Shown: positions 16,807 through 25,766, counted from the stretch's first letter. The stretch is DNA of 64,000 nt from Photobacterium marinum (GCF_000331515.1 NZ_AMZO01000033.1:154812-218811), one strand, 5' to 3'. The notes: generated by a model from the letters alone, not told the origin. Numbers and translations are program-made.

Positions 16807-17835
16807 ATGACACACCTGCGACAGGCACTACCGGCCATCGCCCTGATGACCTTACTGACCGGCTGCTCCGGCCCGTCTACTTCTGAACCGGTCGATATCA
16901 CACCGGCTGACAGCCAGCAGGCTGACGCCAGTGGCAACAAGGTTCAGGCCTTTATGCTGCGTGGCAGTGTCGTGCTCGGCCATGAATCCTACAGCATCCA
17001 GCCCTGCGGCAGCACCAAACAGTACTGGCTCACTATTCCGCCGACAGAACGCCAGGCACTGGCAGACATCACCCGCCCGGGCTACGAGCCAATGTACGGT
17101 GAGTTTATCGGCTACCTGGAACCGGCTCCTGCTGACGGCTTTGCCGCCGACTATGACGCCCGCTTTCAGGTCAAGCAAATCAACCTGATCTCAGCCGAAA
17201 TGACTCAGGGCTGTGCTCAAACGCCCCATCAAACCCGCGCCTTTGGCCATGAGCCTGGCTGGGTAGTCGAAATCAGCGGCAACCAAGCCAGCCTGCTTCG
17301 CCCGGATAACCAGCGCCAGCAACAGATCATCAGTAAAAAGCGAATCCAGTCCGGTCTGCAGCATTATCAGGGCGATGCTTTCCAACTCGACCTGACTAAA
17401 CAGCAATGCAATGACACCATGAGCGATTCCCTGTTTGGCTGGCATGCCGAACTGAGCTGGGAAGGCAATTCCTATCGCGGCTGTGCCACTTTGGGCTCAG
17501 TCGATATCACCCGGCACTGGGTCGGCCGTTATCAGGGAACCTCATACATTGGCGGCAATCCGGCACTGACGACCACAGTCACCCTCAACCCGGATCACTC
17601 AGCCACTACCCGCTATGATTACCCGTCCGGCGATCCAAGCACTCATGAAACCGGCTTCTGGCAACAGGCCAGCGATAACACAGTCCAGGTAGTAATGACC
17701 AAACACCAAGGCCGAAGGCTAATCAGCCAACGACTGTTTACCCTCGACGGCGATCGCCTCACGACCCGCGAAGAAACCGTCAGCGGCCAGACCTACAGCC
17801 TGGGCAACGATGGTCTGAGCCTGAAGAAGCAATAA
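16807..17835 (+). CDS. NlpE-like/COG3650 lipoprotein
   Basis: 342 residues with a lipoprotein signal (MTHLRQALPAIALMTLLTGC), so it should be lipidated at Cys20. Start at 16807 follows GGGAG. The middle carries the motif FGHEPGWVVEISGNQASLL, typical of COG3650 membrane proteins. The C-terminal part (WVGRYQGTSYIGGNPALTTT) resembles the NlpE N-terminal beta-barrel but lacks its CxxC motif. A role in envelope stress or surface sensing is only an analogy. Likely in the same direction as the DTW gene, 98 bp upstream of it. Confidence 0.72.
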   Translation: MTHLRQALPAIALMTLLTGCSGPSTSEPVDITPADSQQADASGNKVQAFMLRGSVVLGHESYSIQPCGSTKQYWLTIPPTERQALADITRPGYEPMYGEFIGYLEPAPADGFAADYDARFQVKQINLISAEMTQGCAQTPHQTRAFGHEPGWVVEISGNQASLLRPDNQRQQQIISKKRIQSGLQHYQGDAFQLDLTKQQCNDTMSDSLFGWHAELSWEGNSYRGCATLGSVDITRHWVGRYQGTSYIGGNPALTTTVTLNPDHSATTRYDYPSGDPSTHETGFWQQASDNTVQVVMTKHQGRRLISQRLFTLDGDRLTTREETVSGQTYSLGNDGLSLKKQ

Positions 17836-17877
17836 TTCCAAATCCCCGACAGGGATAAGCCACTGCATTGCTCTTGT

Positions 17878-17905
17878 TGCCGGGGATATGTCACACTCCC
17901 CGGCA
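17878..17905 (+). other. Inverted repeat in the leader of the DTW gene
   Basis: TGCCGGGGA (17878-17886) and TCCCCGGCA (17897-17905) form a 9-bp stem with a 10-base loop, 28 bases before the DTW start. There is no T tract. It may be a regulatory hairpin. Confidence 0.45.
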
Positions 17906-17933
17906 GCAATCTGTTCAATCACGAGAATCCACT

Positions 17934-18512
17934 ATGTCCTGTCCCCGCTGTGGCTTTAAGCACAACTGCATCTGTGCCGAAGAACCGCAACTGAGCTGCG
18001 AAGCCCGCTTTGTCCTGCTGACTCACCCGAAAGAACTCAGTAAAGACACCAACACCGGCGAGCTGATGCTGCGCACCCTGCCAGACTGCCAGCGCTATAC
18101 CTGGGATAGGGTTAACCCACCAGCCGAGTTGCTGGCACAACTCAAAAGTGAGCGCTATTCTCCGTGGCTGTTATTTCCGAGTGACGAGCAATACCCGGCG
18201 ATACCCTATCAGGCCACCGACAGTAAACAGGATCTCTTTATCCTGCTCGATGCCACCTGGCAGGAAGCGCGGAAAATGGTCCGCAAAAGTCCATGGCTGG
18301 CTCAGTTGCCACGCCTGAGCCTGACCCCAACGAAAGAATCCGGCTACCAGCTCAGGCGCAACCAGCAGGAAGGCAACCTGTGCACCTGTGAAGCGGGGAT
18401 AACCCTGCTTGAGCTGACCGGGCATCAACCACAAGCAGCGGCACTTCAGCACTATTTCGATGCTTTCATCGACACCTTCCATGCAGATAAGAGCGGCCAC
18501 GCCCGACGCTGA
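17934..18512 (+). CDS. DTW domain tRNA-uridine aminocarboxypropyltransferase
   Basis: 192-193 residues from ATG 17934 (MSCPRCGFKHNCICAEEP). The N-terminal cysteine cluster CPRCGFKHNCIC is family-typical, and the DxTW motif appears as DATWQEARKM. DTW proteins such as E. coli TapT install acp3U at position 47 of some tRNAs using SAM. It is followed by the promoter of the aldehyde dehydrogenase gene. Confidence 0.88.
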   Translation: MSCPRCGFKHNCICAEEPQLSCEARFVLLTHPKELSKDTNTGELMLRTLPDCQRYTWDRVNPPAELLAQLKSERYSPWLLFPSDEQYPAIPYQATDSKQDLFILLDATWQEARKMVRKSPWLAQLPRLSLTPTKESGYQLRRNQQEGNLCTCEAGITLLELTGHQPQAAALQHYFDAFIDTFHADKSGHARR

Positions 18513-18522
18513 TTTTATCGAC

Positions 18523-18551
18523 TATACTTAAAACCGACTGACTGGTCGGTT
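18523..18551 (+). promoter_or_regulatory. -10 element and TetR-type operator before the aldehyde dehydrogenase gene
   Basis: TATACT (18523-18528) is followed after three bases by AACCGAC-N6-GTCGGTT (18532-18538 and 18545-18551), a perfect 7-bp inverted repeat that would cover the transcription start. Position and form fit a repressor site for the TetR protein encoded two genes on. No good -35 hexamer is visible upstream. Confidence 0.65.
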
Positions 18552-18597
18552 GAAAAGGAAACCGCCTCGGGAACACTGGCAGCGAAGGAGAAAGGCC

Positions 18598-20034
18598 ATG
18601 ACCGCAGCAGAGAACTTCACCCCGGAAAGCCTCGACAGTGCCATTATGGAGAAAACCCTGCAGGAGCAACGGGACAGCTTTATAGCTGAGCCTATGCCTT
18701 CACTGCAACAGCGGCGTGACAAGCTCAACACCCTGAAGCGCAATCTGCTGGCAATGAAAGAGCCGCTATGTGAGGCTCTCAGCCAGGATTACGGCCAGCG
18801 CAGCCATCATGACAGCCTGATGGCCGATGTCCTGCCCTGTGTCATGAATATTAACTACAACCTCAAGCACCTGAAAAAGTGGATGAAACCGTCGCGCCGC
18901 CATGCCGGAATCCTGCTGGCACCAGCGAAAGTCGACGTCATTTACCAGCCGTTAGGGGTGATCGGTATTGTGGTGCCGTGGAACTTCCCGGTCATGCTGA
19001 GCATCGGACCGCTGATCTCAGCGATTGCTGCCGGTAACCGGGCAATGATTAAGCTCAGTGAATTCACCCCGAACACCAACCAGGTGCTGCGCCAACTGGT
19101 GGCCGAGACCTTCAGCCATGATGAGGTCGCGGTATTCGAAGGTGAAGCCGATACCGCCGCAGCCTTCACGAAACTACCGTTTGACCACCTGTTGTTTACC
19201 GGCTCCACTACCGTCGGCCGCCATGTCATGCATGCTGCCGCCGACAACCTGACGCCGGTAACCCTGGAGCTCGGCGGCAAAACCCCGACCCTAATCGCCC
19301 CGGATATACCACTCGAACTGGCAGTTGAACGAATGATTTACGGCAAGAGCATGAATGCCGGGCAGATCTGTGTCGCTCCGGATTATGTGCTGGTTCCCGA
19401 AAAGAAAGTCGATGATTTTGTGGCGGAATACCAGAAACAGTTCGGTGCAATGTACCCGGACGGCGTGGCCAGCTCCGACTTTACTTCTGTCGTCAATAAG
19501 CGGCAGTACCAGCGGCTGCTTGACTGGCTCGGCGATGCAGAAAACAAAGGTGCCAAAGTCATTCCCTGTCACAAGCAAGCCCGCAATGACCGCCAGCACC
19601 GGATGATCACCCACCTGGTTCTAAATACCAGTACCGATATGACGCTGATGCAGGAAGAAATCTTCGGGCCACTACTTCCGATCGTCCCGTATAAACAGCT
19701 CGACCAGGCCCTGGACTATATTCGCCAACGCCCTCGTCCGCTGGCTCTCTACCTGATGAGCCTGGATCCGGCCCTGCAAAAGAAAGTCACCGAAACAACC
19801 CATGCCGGCGGGATGTGTATCAATGAATCCCTGTTCCATGTTGCCGCTGATGATGCCCCCTTCGGCGGTATCGGTCATTCCGGCATGGGTCACTACCATG
19901 GCCGGGAAGGGTTTGAAACCTTCTCGAAGGCAAAAACTGTGCTCCGCCGCGGTAAGTTCAGCACCGGGAAGCTCGTTACCCCGCCATACGGCAACTGGAT
20001 CCAAAAACTGATGCTGGCGATGTTCCTGCGTTGA
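18598..20034 (+). CDS. Aldehyde dehydrogenase, coniferyl-aldehyde dehydrogenase type
   Basis: 478-residue NAD(P)-dependent aldehyde dehydrogenase. Start at 18598 is supported by AAGGAG seven bases upstream. Conserved blocks are PWNFPVML, FTGSTTVGRHV, catalytic Glu in LELGGKTP, and the nucleophile Cys in GQICVAPDY. The C-terminal FGGIGHSGMGHYHGREGF block matches the coniferyl-aldehyde/fatty-aldehyde dehydrogenase subgroup, including a hydrophobic tail (WIQKLMLAMFL). Substrate is unknown; long-chain or aromatic aldehydes are plausible. It heads a two-gene operon with a TetR regulator. Confidence 0.88.
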   Translation: MTAAENFTPESLDSAIMEKTLQEQRDSFIAEPMPSLQQRRDKLNTLKRNLLAMKEPLCEALSQDYGQRSHHDSLMADVLPCVMNINYNLKHLKKWMKPSRRHAGILLAPAKVDVIYQPLGVIGIVVPWNFPVMLSIGPLISAIAAGNRAMIKLSEFTPNTNQVLRQLVAETFSHDEVAVFEGEADTAAAFTKLPFDHLLFTGSTTVGRHVMHAAADNLTPVTLELGGKTPTLIAPDIPLELAVERMIYGKSMNAGQICVAPDYVLVPEKKVDDFVAEYQKQFGAMYPDGVASSDFTSVVNKRQYQRLLDWLGDAENKGAKVIPCHKQARNDRQHRMITHLVLNTSTDMTLMQEEIFGPLLPIVPYKQLDQALDYIRQRPRPLALYLMSLDPALQKKVTETTHAGGMCINESLFHVAADDAPFGGIGHSGMGHYHGREGFETFSKAKTVLRRGKFSTGKLVTPPYGNWIQKLMLAMFLR

Positions 20035-20041
20035 TTCAGTC

Positions 20042-20060
20042 GGCCCCGGTAGCCGGGGCC
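20042..20060 (+). other. GC-rich hairpin between aldehyde dehydrogenase and tetR
   Basis: GGCCCCGG, loop TAG, CCGGGGCC: an 8-bp all-GC stem 7 bases after the dehydrogenase stop and 24 bases before the tetR ATG. No T tract follows, so it could attenuate or separate the two messages. Confidence 0.55.
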
Positions 20061-20084
20061 ACAAAACCTTACCGGACAGGCACG

Positions 20085-20765
20085 ATGGAAAAGAGCAAAA
20101 AACAGCGCATCCTCGACAGTGCTCTGGAGCTGTTCGTAAACCAGGGGATCCAGTCCACATCTACCGCCAGCATCGCCAATCTGGCCGGGGTTGCAACCGG
20201 TACCCTGTTTCACCATTTTTCCAGTAAGCAGGCACTGGTCCTGTCCCTTTACAGTAACATCAAACAGGAACTAAGCGGTGCCATGCAGATGCGCCAGCCG
20301 GGATTGAATGCTCAGGAAAAAGCCATTCAACGAAAGCAAGAGCGTCAACAGAAACAAAAGCTGAAACAGTGCAGCCCTCAAGCCCTCCGCGGTCAGGTAC
20401 AAGATTACTGGCAACAGGCGCTGAGGTGGGCTCAAACCAATCCGGATAAGCTGAAATTCCTACAGCAAATCCCCCTGGACCCGCAATTTGACGCCAGTCA
20501 GCACCGGGAGCTGATGATGGCAACCATGGCTTTTCTGGTCGATCTAATTAAACAGGGTCAGGAACAACACCTGCTGGCTCCATTGCCGCTGGAGCTGGTG
20601 CTGTCGTTCTGCCACAGCCATTTCCTGACCTGCGCCGGTTTGTTTGCCGAACAACCGGAGCTGGCCGAACAATCAGACTATCAGAACGGTGCATTCCAAA
20701 TCCTGTGGCAGGGGCTGTCTCCGCAAACAGACACAGAGTTCAGCACATATAAAACCGGCTCCTAA
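20085..20765 (+). CDS. TetR/AcrR family repressor of the aldehyde dehydrogenase operon
   Basis: 226 residues from ATG 20085 (MEKSKKQRILDSALELF). The N-terminal helix-turn-helix is standard (TASIANLAGVATGTLFHHFSSKQALV). The ligand domain is unusually Gln-rich near residues 85-105. It sits 50 bp after the dehydrogenase and probably represses that operon, and itself, through the palindrome at 18532-18551; this is inference from position. Confidence 0.88.
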   Translation: MEKSKKQRILDSALELFVNQGIQSTSTASIANLAGVATGTLFHHFSSKQALVLSLYSNIKQELSGAMQMRQPGLNAQEKAIQRKQERQQKQKLKQCSPQALRGQVQDYWQQALRWAQTNPDKLKFLQQIPLDPQFDASQHRELMMATMAFLVDLIKQGQEQHLLAPLPLELVLSFCHSHFLTCAGLFAEQPELAEQSDYQNGAFQILWQGLSPQTDTEFSTYKTGS

Positions 20766-20792
20766 AACACTCTCCCAGAATAAATACCCAAA

Positions 20793-20815
20793 AGCGGGAG
20801 ACCAGCTCCCGCTTC
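20793..20815. terminator. Terminator between convergent tetR and DUF3332 genes
   Basis: AAGCGGGAG/CTCCCGCTT stem of 9 bp with loop ACCAG. The flanking A run gives a T tract on the minus strand. Confidence 0.75.
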
Positions 20816-20841
20816 AGCAATAACACTGTGCTCTAACTGGC

Positions 20842-21381
20842 TTACGCCAGGTTATCGGCATACTGGCTCAATTCGTCCAGGTTAACCGCAGAAATAAACT
20901 CACCATCTAGGTAAAAATTCACCACCTCACCGGCTTTCTCACCTCGCAGCACGGCAGTACCACCATTACGATAAGCTACTGTCATTTCAAGTGTCTTGTC
21001 ATCCAACTGACGAAAACTGGCTGATTCAATGTCGCTGTTCTTAACGCTGGCCAGCGGCACGGTTGTCATCGACTTATCCAGCTTACTGTTGACCTTAAAA
21101 ATGGCATCAACCGGCTGATCGGCCACCGCCGGGGACTTGCCGGTGATCGGGTTCTTACCAGTCCAGAATTCAATGGTGTTGAAGATGAACAGATCAGCGG
21201 TCGCCGCCAGGCCATACACCGGGCTCAACAGCACAAACAGACCGGCACGACCGTAGCGGTTATCCACCGCACTCAGATTAGCTTTGGTCACTAGCTGAGA
21301 AGTCCCCATCTGGCCAATACAGCCAGACAGCGAAGTGACAAGTACTGCCACTGCGGCAATTTTCAAAGAGGTTGTTTTCAT
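20842..21381 (-). CDS. DUF3332 family lipoprotein
   Basis: 179 residues from ATG 21381 (MKTTSLKIAAVAVLVTSLSGC), a lipoprotein signal with lipobox LSGC at about residue 21. The body contains VDNRYGRAGLFVLLSPVYGLAATADLFIFNTIEFWTGKNP, the conserved DUF3332 core found in vibrios. Function unknown. GGAG precedes the ATG. Monocistronic, between a tetR and a flavoprotein gene. Confidence 0.75.
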   Translation of the reverse strand: MKTTSLKIAAVAVLVTSLSGCIGQMGTSQLVTKANLSAVDNRYGRAGLFVLLSPVYGLAATADLFIFNTIEFWTGKNPITGKSPAVADQPVDAIFKVNSKLDKSMTTVPLASVKNSDIESASFRQLDDKTLEMTVAYRNGGTAVLRGEKAGEVVNFYLDGEFISAVNLDELSQYADNLA

Positions 21382-21582
21382 ATCCGGCTTACTCCAGGAA
21401 TGGGATTGGTAAAAAAGCCTGCGGATTATAGAGATTTCCACCACGCCGAAAAGAGGGGTTTTCTATGAAATTTTCTGAATTTTCACTGATGTTCGCAGCC
21501 TGTTCATTCATGGTGAAAGCACGGTAAACACCATCCTGAAAACCGTATCAATCCGCTTCACTCTCATTCACTCAACAGATAC

Positions 21583-21604
21583 AAAAACGGCGCCTAAGGC
21601 GCCG
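21583..21604 (-). terminator. Terminator of the HI0933-type flavoprotein gene
   Basis: CGGCGCC, loop of three, GGCGCCG (21588-21594 and 21598-21604), followed on the minus strand by TTTTT. Confidence 0.85.
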
Positions 21605-21647
21605 CTTGTGACTTTTTCAGCTTTTTTTAGTTATGCCGAAACAGCTA

Positions 21648-22835
21648 TCAGGCGTTCTGACCAGCAACATAACCTGAGCTCCAGGCCCACTGGAAGTTAT
21701 AACCACCCAGCCAGCCGCTGACGTCCATCACCTCTCCGGCAAAGAACAGACCCGGTACTTTCTTCGCTTCCATCGTCTTGGAAGACAGCTCATCCGTATC
21801 TACCCCGCCCAACGTCACTTCCGCGGTTCGGTAACCTTCGGTGCCGTTCGGCGCGATCTGCCACTGATGGAAATAGGTTGCCATAGCGGTAATTTCTTTC
21901 GGGTTGAACTGCTTCAACGGCTTGTCATGGATGTCACCACGGGCAATCAGAACTTCAATCAGACGTTTAGGCAGCAGACGGGACAGTGAATTCTTCAGGC
22001 TTTGGTTCGGGTGCTTCTCTCGCATCGTCGTCAGCGTTTCCGCCAGTTCCAGATCAGGCAACAGGTCAATCGTCACCTTCTGACCCGGCGTCCAGTACGA
22101 AGAAATCTGCAGGATCACCGGCCCGGACAGGCCGCGGTGGGTAAACAGCAGATTTTCTTTAAATGTAGTGCCGTCTTCTGCTTCCACTACCGCAGGGAAG
22201 GCAATGCCTGACAGTTCAGCAAATGCCTCTTTCTCTTCCTTATGCAGGGTAAACGGCACCAGACCGGCAGTGGTCGACACCATCTTCAAGCCAAATTGCT
22301 CGGCAATCTGATAACCGAACGGTGTCGCCCCCAGTTTAGGCATCGACAGACCACCGGTCGCCACCACCAGGGATTCACACTCCACGGTGTCGGTATTGAG
22401 TGTCAGGCTGAAACCGGAGTCAGTCTTGCGGATATCATGAACATCGCAACGGTAACGCTGCTCCACTGTCGGCGAGTCACACTCAGCCAGCAGCATGTTA
22501 ACGATATCTTTGGCTGAATCCTCACAGAACAGCTGACCATGCTCACGCTCTTCATAGGCAATATCATGTTTGGCAATCATCGCTATGAAATCCCACTGGG
22601 TGTACTGGGACAGTGCCGATTTAACAAAATGCGGGTTACGGCAAACATAGTTATTGGCATCCACATCGTAGTTGGTGAAATTACAGCGCCCGCCACCTGA
22701 GATCAGGATCTTACGCCCCGGTTTCTTGCCATGGTCAACCACCAGCACCGAGCGCCCCCGCTTGCCGGCTTCTGCCGCACACATCAACCCGGCGGCACCT
22801 GCCCCTATAATTACCACATCAAACTTGTCTGCCAT
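21648..22835 (-). CDS. NAD(P)/FAD-dependent oxidoreductase, HI0933/YhiN family
   Basis: 395 residues from ATG 22835 (MADKFDVVIIGAGAAGLMCA). The N-terminal GxGxxG dinucleotide-binding fold is intact, the second block LISGGGRCNFTN is diagnostic of the HI0933/YhiN family, and GWLGGYNFQWAWSSG closes the C-terminal FAD site. The reaction is unknown. The frame extends 17 codons upstream, but the MADKF start fits the family. Confidence 0.9.
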   Translation of the reverse strand: MADKFDVVIIGAGAAGLMCAAEAGKRGRSVLVVDHGKKPGRKILISGGGRCNFTNYDVDANNYVCRNPHFVKSALSQYTQWDFIAMIAKHDIAYEEREHGQLFCEDSAKDIVNMLLAECDSPTVEQRYRCDVHDIRKTDSGFSLTLNTDTVECESLVVATGGLSMPKLGATPFGYQIAEQFGLKMVSTTAGLVPFTLHKEEKEAFAELSGIAFPAVVEAEDGTTFKENLLFTHRGLSGPVILQISSYWTPGQKVTIDLLPDLELAETLTTMREKHPNQSLKNSLSRLLPKRLIEVLIARGDIHDKPLKQFNPKEITAMATYFHQWQIAPNGTEGYRTAEVTLGGVDTDELSSKTMEAKKVPGLFFAGEVMDVSGWLGGYNFQWAWSSGYVAGQNA

Positions 22836-22892
22836 CTCTGTACCGTTTTTGCTAAACCGTATGTCAAAACGCTTTTTGCTAAGCAATGAAAA

Positions 22893-22924
22893 AGGGATGC
22901 CAGGACCGACTGGCCTGCATCCCT
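22893..22924 (-). terminator. Probable terminator of ftnA-uspB
   Basis: On the minus strand AGGGATGC pairs with GCATCCCT around an inner CAG/CTG helix and is followed by TTTTTC. It lies 145 bp beyond the uspB stop. Confidence 0.65.
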
Positions 22925-23068
22925 CTAAGCCCGGCTATTCTACCTACCCGGACGCCGAACACCAAACGAAATCCCGCGACAAGCTAACCGATATCGCAGG
23001 TTACATATTTAGTATGCCACCCAACCCACCGAAAAATGCCAGATGGAAAGTAGAGCCGCTTGGATATC

Positions 23069-23407
23069 TCAAATACCGAGATAAGCGACGACAAAAATCG
23101 ATACAAAAAAGACCATCAGGTAAGTGCTGGCCAGAACAAACAACTTCCGAACCTTCACGCACTTTTGCATGAATACCGGATCATGGTGGTTCTGGTACTG
23201 CTGACCACGGATGTAGTGAAACAGGCGGATCTGCTTGGAGACATTACCATGAGAGGTAAAAAATCCCGGACCGTCGACCTGTTGGTAGAGAAGTGGGTCA
23301 CATTCACGCATTACCGCCAGTAACGTACGCAAAGTACTGACATAACGTGAAACATTAATGACTGCGACCAGAAAGAGAGCGAATAGAAGTGCATCACCAC
23401 TAATCAT
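23069..23407 (-). CDS. uspB: Universal stress protein B
   Basis: 112 residues from ATG 23407 (MISGDALLFALFLVAVINV), close to E. coli UspB (111). Two membrane helices at the ends flank a cytosolic loop with the family signature CDPLLYQQVDGPGFFTSHG. UspB is a stationary-phase, RpoS-dependent membrane protein in E. coli. Here it follows ftnA on the same strand with a 69-bp gap holding a hairpin, and uspA is divergent, as in other vibrios. Confidence 0.93.
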   Translation of the reverse strand: MISGDALLFALFLVAVINVSRYVSTLRTLLAVMRECDPLLYQQVDGPGFFTSHGNVSKQIRLFHYIRGQQYQNHHDPVFMQKCVKVRKLFVLASTYLMVFFVSIFVVAYLGI

Positions 23408-23456
23408 AAACAACCCCCGAAACTAAGCTGCTGGCAGGGTCATTGGGGGGCGTGCC

Positions 23457-23475
23457 CGGCACGCCCTTCACCATG
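23457..23475 (-). other. Hairpin between ftnA and uspB
   Basis: GGGCGTGCC and GGCACGCCC form a GC-rich stem directly after the ftnA stop with no T tract on the minus strand. It probably protects the ftnA message or partly attenuates uspB. Confidence 0.55.
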
Positions 23476-23476
23476 A

Positions 23477-24004
23477 TTAGCCAGCCTGTGTATCCATAAC
23501 CGATGTAGACTCAGCTTTTGCCATCTCGGCAAGATCTTTATCGATGAAGAACAGAGCCTTGCCGTCTTCACCCACCAGTTCAATCTTATCTAGAATGCCT
23601 TTAAATAGTTTTTCTTCTTCATGTTGCTCTGCCACATACCATTGTAAGAAGTTAAATGTTGAGTAGTCCTGGGTAGTAAACGCAACATGAGCCAGCTTGT
23701 TGATCTTGTCGGTAATAAACTGCTCGTGTTCATACGTTTCGCGGAATACTTCACCCAGTGATGCGAACTCATGCTTCGGCGCTTCAATCGAACCCAAAAT
23801 CGGCATCGCACCGGTTTCGCTGACATAAGTAAACAAACGCTGCATGTGTTCCATTTCCTCAACGGCATGAGCGCGCAGGAATGCTGCGGCTCCCTCGAAG
23901 CCCTTGTCTTCACACCAGGCACTCATTTGCAAGTAAAGGTTTGAAGAAAAGAACTCCAGGTTGATTTGCTCGTTAAGTTTTTCAACCATTGCTTGAGCTA
24001 ACAT
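23477..24004 (-). CDS. ftnA: Non-haem ferritin
   Basis: 175-residue ferritin that stores iron as a mineral core. Ferroxidase ligands are visible: Glu in LNEQINLEFFSSNLYLQMS, the EEMEHMQ pair (ExxH), and the second-half Glu in QWYVAEQHEEEKLF. The start at 24004 has AGGAGT upstream. It is divergent from uspA and probably cotranscribed with uspB. Confidence 0.95.
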   Translation of the reverse strand: MLAQAMVEKLNEQINLEFFSSNLYLQMSAWCEDKGFEGAAAFLRAHAVEEMEHMQRLFTYVSETGAMPILGSIEAPKHEFASLGEVFRETYEHEQFITDKINKLAHVAFTTQDYSTFNFLQWYVAEQHEEEKLFKGILDKIELVGEDGKALFFIDKDLAEMAKAESTSVMDTQAG

Positions 24005-24306
24005 CGCACTACTCCTATTTATTTTAGTTTATACCAATCTCAAAAATCGGTATGAGATCGCTGATAAGTCATTGTCACCGCGCAAAATTGAGAATGCAAC
24101 TTAAAGGAATCACCGGTTTAAAATATCCGGCTCACCCTCCCATTTTGCGCATCAGCGCCACTCTAGCCGCTTTTCGTTAAGAATTTGACCTGCCTCCTGA
24201 ACCTGATACTGAAACGCTGCCAGGATGGGATCTGAGCGATATTATTCGGGAAAACTCAGTGCTAGCATGAAAGTTATAAAGAATAAGGATTTAAGGAGCA
24301 AAAGGT
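24005..24306. promoter_or_regulatory. Divergent ftnA/uspA control region
   Basis: About 300 bp with no gene. It holds a 9-bp inverted repeat, GCGCAAAAT (24080-24088) and ATTTTGCGC (24142-24150), 53 bp apart, and an AT-rich tract before uspA. I recognise no convincing Fur box. Confidence 0.5.
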
Positions 24307-24729
24307 ATGGCATATAAACACATTATGGTCGCTATCGACCTCTCAGATGACAGCTTTGTCCTGGTCAGAAAAGCGGCGGATCTTGCCCGCAAACTGGATG
24401 CCAAACTATCCCTTATCCACATTGACGTTAACTACGCCGAGCTCTACACCGGGCTGATCGATATTAACCTGTCCGATGCCCAGCATCGGATGGCTGAAGA
24501 TGCCCAAAAACAGCTTCAGGCCCTGGCTAACCAAGCCAACTATCCGGTCTCCCATACCCTGGTTGGCAGTGGCGACCTCAGCGACGAAATCTGCCACGCG
24601 ATCAATGACATTGATGTCGAACTGGTTGTTTGTGGCCATCATCAGGACTTCTGGAGCAAAATCCTGTCTTCAGCCAAGCAGTTACTCAACCAGACCCCTG
24701 TCGATTTACTGATGATCCCGCTGAAATAA
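24307..24729 (+). CDS. uspA: Universal stress protein A
   Basis: 140-residue UspA domain (AYKHIMVAIDLSDDS at the N-terminus, VVCGHHQDFWSKILSSAKQLL and the C-terminal VDLLMIPL). The second motif lacks the G-2x-G-9x-G(S/T) ATP-binding pattern, as in the non-ATP-binding UspA group. AAGGAG lies ten bases before the ATG. Divergent from ftnA-uspB. Confidence 0.94.
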   Translation: MAYKHIMVAIDLSDDSFVLVRKAADLARKLDAKLSLIHIDVNYAELYTGLIDINLSDAQHRMAEDAQKQLQALANQANYPVSHTLVGSGDLSDEICHAINDIDVELVVCGHHQDFWSKILSSAKQLLNQTPVDLLMIPLK

Positions 24730-24893
24730 ACACCCATAAATCATCTTACGCTTCCTGACCGGCCGGCGATCACAGAACTGATCGCCGACAGACTCCCCCG
24801 ACCACCAATACCCACACCCGTTATCCATATTTCCCCGCAGCGAATTCCGGTAAACTACGCCAAATTTTGAATGGATGTTAACTGGTTATTGAT

Positions 24894-25766
24894 ATGGGAT
24901 ATTTATCTGCTGTCACCCTGCTCTGGGCCTTTTCTTTCAGCCTGATTGGGGTTTACCTGGCAGGCCAGGTTGATGCCTGGTTTTCCGTGCTGACCCGGGT
25001 TGTCCTGGCGGCTCTGGTTTTCCTGCCGTTCCTGCGCAAGCAGCACCTGCACCCGAAACTCGCAGTTAAACTGATGATAGTCGGCGCCCTTCAGCTCGGG
25101 CTGATGTACTGCTTCTACTACCAGTCGTTCCTCTACCTGAGCGTCCCGGAAGTGCTGCTGTTTACAATATTCACCCCGATTTATGTCACCCTGATCTACG
25201 ATCTGCTGCATCGTCAGTTCTCGGCCTGGTACCTGCTGACGGCTGTTATCGCGGTAATTGGTGCTGCGGTGATCAAATTTGAAGGCATCAATGAAGACTT
25301 CATCATCGGCTTCCTGATTGTTCAGGGCGCGAACCTGTGCTTTGCCATCGGTCAGGTCGGCTATAAGCGAACCATGGAGCAGGAAAAAGCCCAACTGCCG
25401 CAGCATACTGTTTTCGGCCTGTTCTACCTCGGGGCGATCTGCGTTGCGTTGCCAATGTTCCTGCTGTTCGGCAATGTCGATAAACTGCCGACAACCAACA
25501 CCCAATGGGGGATCCTGATCTACCTTGGCACCATTGCCTCAGGGCTTGGTTACTTCATTTGGAACAAAGGGGCGACCATGGTCAACGCCGGTGCCCTTGC
25601 CATTATGAATAATGCCCTGGTCCCGGCCGGCCTTATCGTCAACATCGTGATTTGGAACCGTGATGTCGACTACCCGCGCCTAATCATCGGCGGAGTGATC
25701 ATCATGGCATCACTATGGGTTAACGAAACCTGGGTGAAAAAGAAGGTCGAGATGACGAGAGCTTAG
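24894..25766 (+). CDS. EamA/DMT superfamily transporter
   Basis: 290 residues with about ten membrane helices in two EamA repeats. Drug/metabolite transporters of this type move amino acids, amines or carboxylates; the substrate is not predictable here. Sequence such as LWAFSFSLIGVYLAGQVDAWF is typical of the N-terminal repeat. Monocistronic, ending in a strong terminator shared with fre. Confidence 0.88.
   Translation: MGYLSAVTLLWAFSFSLIGVYLAGQVDAWFSVLTRVVLAALVFLPFLRKQHLHPKLAVKLMIVGALQLGLMYCFYYQSFLYLSVPEVLLFTIFTPIYVTLIYDLLHRQFSAWYLLTAVIAVIGAAVIKFEGINEDFIIGFLIVQGANLCFAIGQVGYKRTMEQEKAQLPQHTVFGLFYLGAICVALPMFLLFGNVDKLPTTNTQWGILIYLGTIASGLGYFIWNKGATMVNAGALAIMNNALVPAGLIVNIVIWNRDVDYPRLIIGGVIIMASLWVNETWVKKKVEMTRA

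Noticed and set aside
22672..23172. Plus-strand frame spanning the yhiN start and uspB end
   Set aside because: Overlaps two real genes and the uspB terminator in antisense.
23339..23358. Partial parS-like sequence ACGTGAAACA in uspB
   Set aside because: Only the right half matches the consensus; the left half is unrelated, and it lies in conserved coding sequence.
24819..24828. TTATCCATA resembling a DnaA box
   Set aside because: Single near-match without neighbours or AT-rich unwinding region; expected by chance. Similar isolated TTATCCAC words occur in coding DNA.
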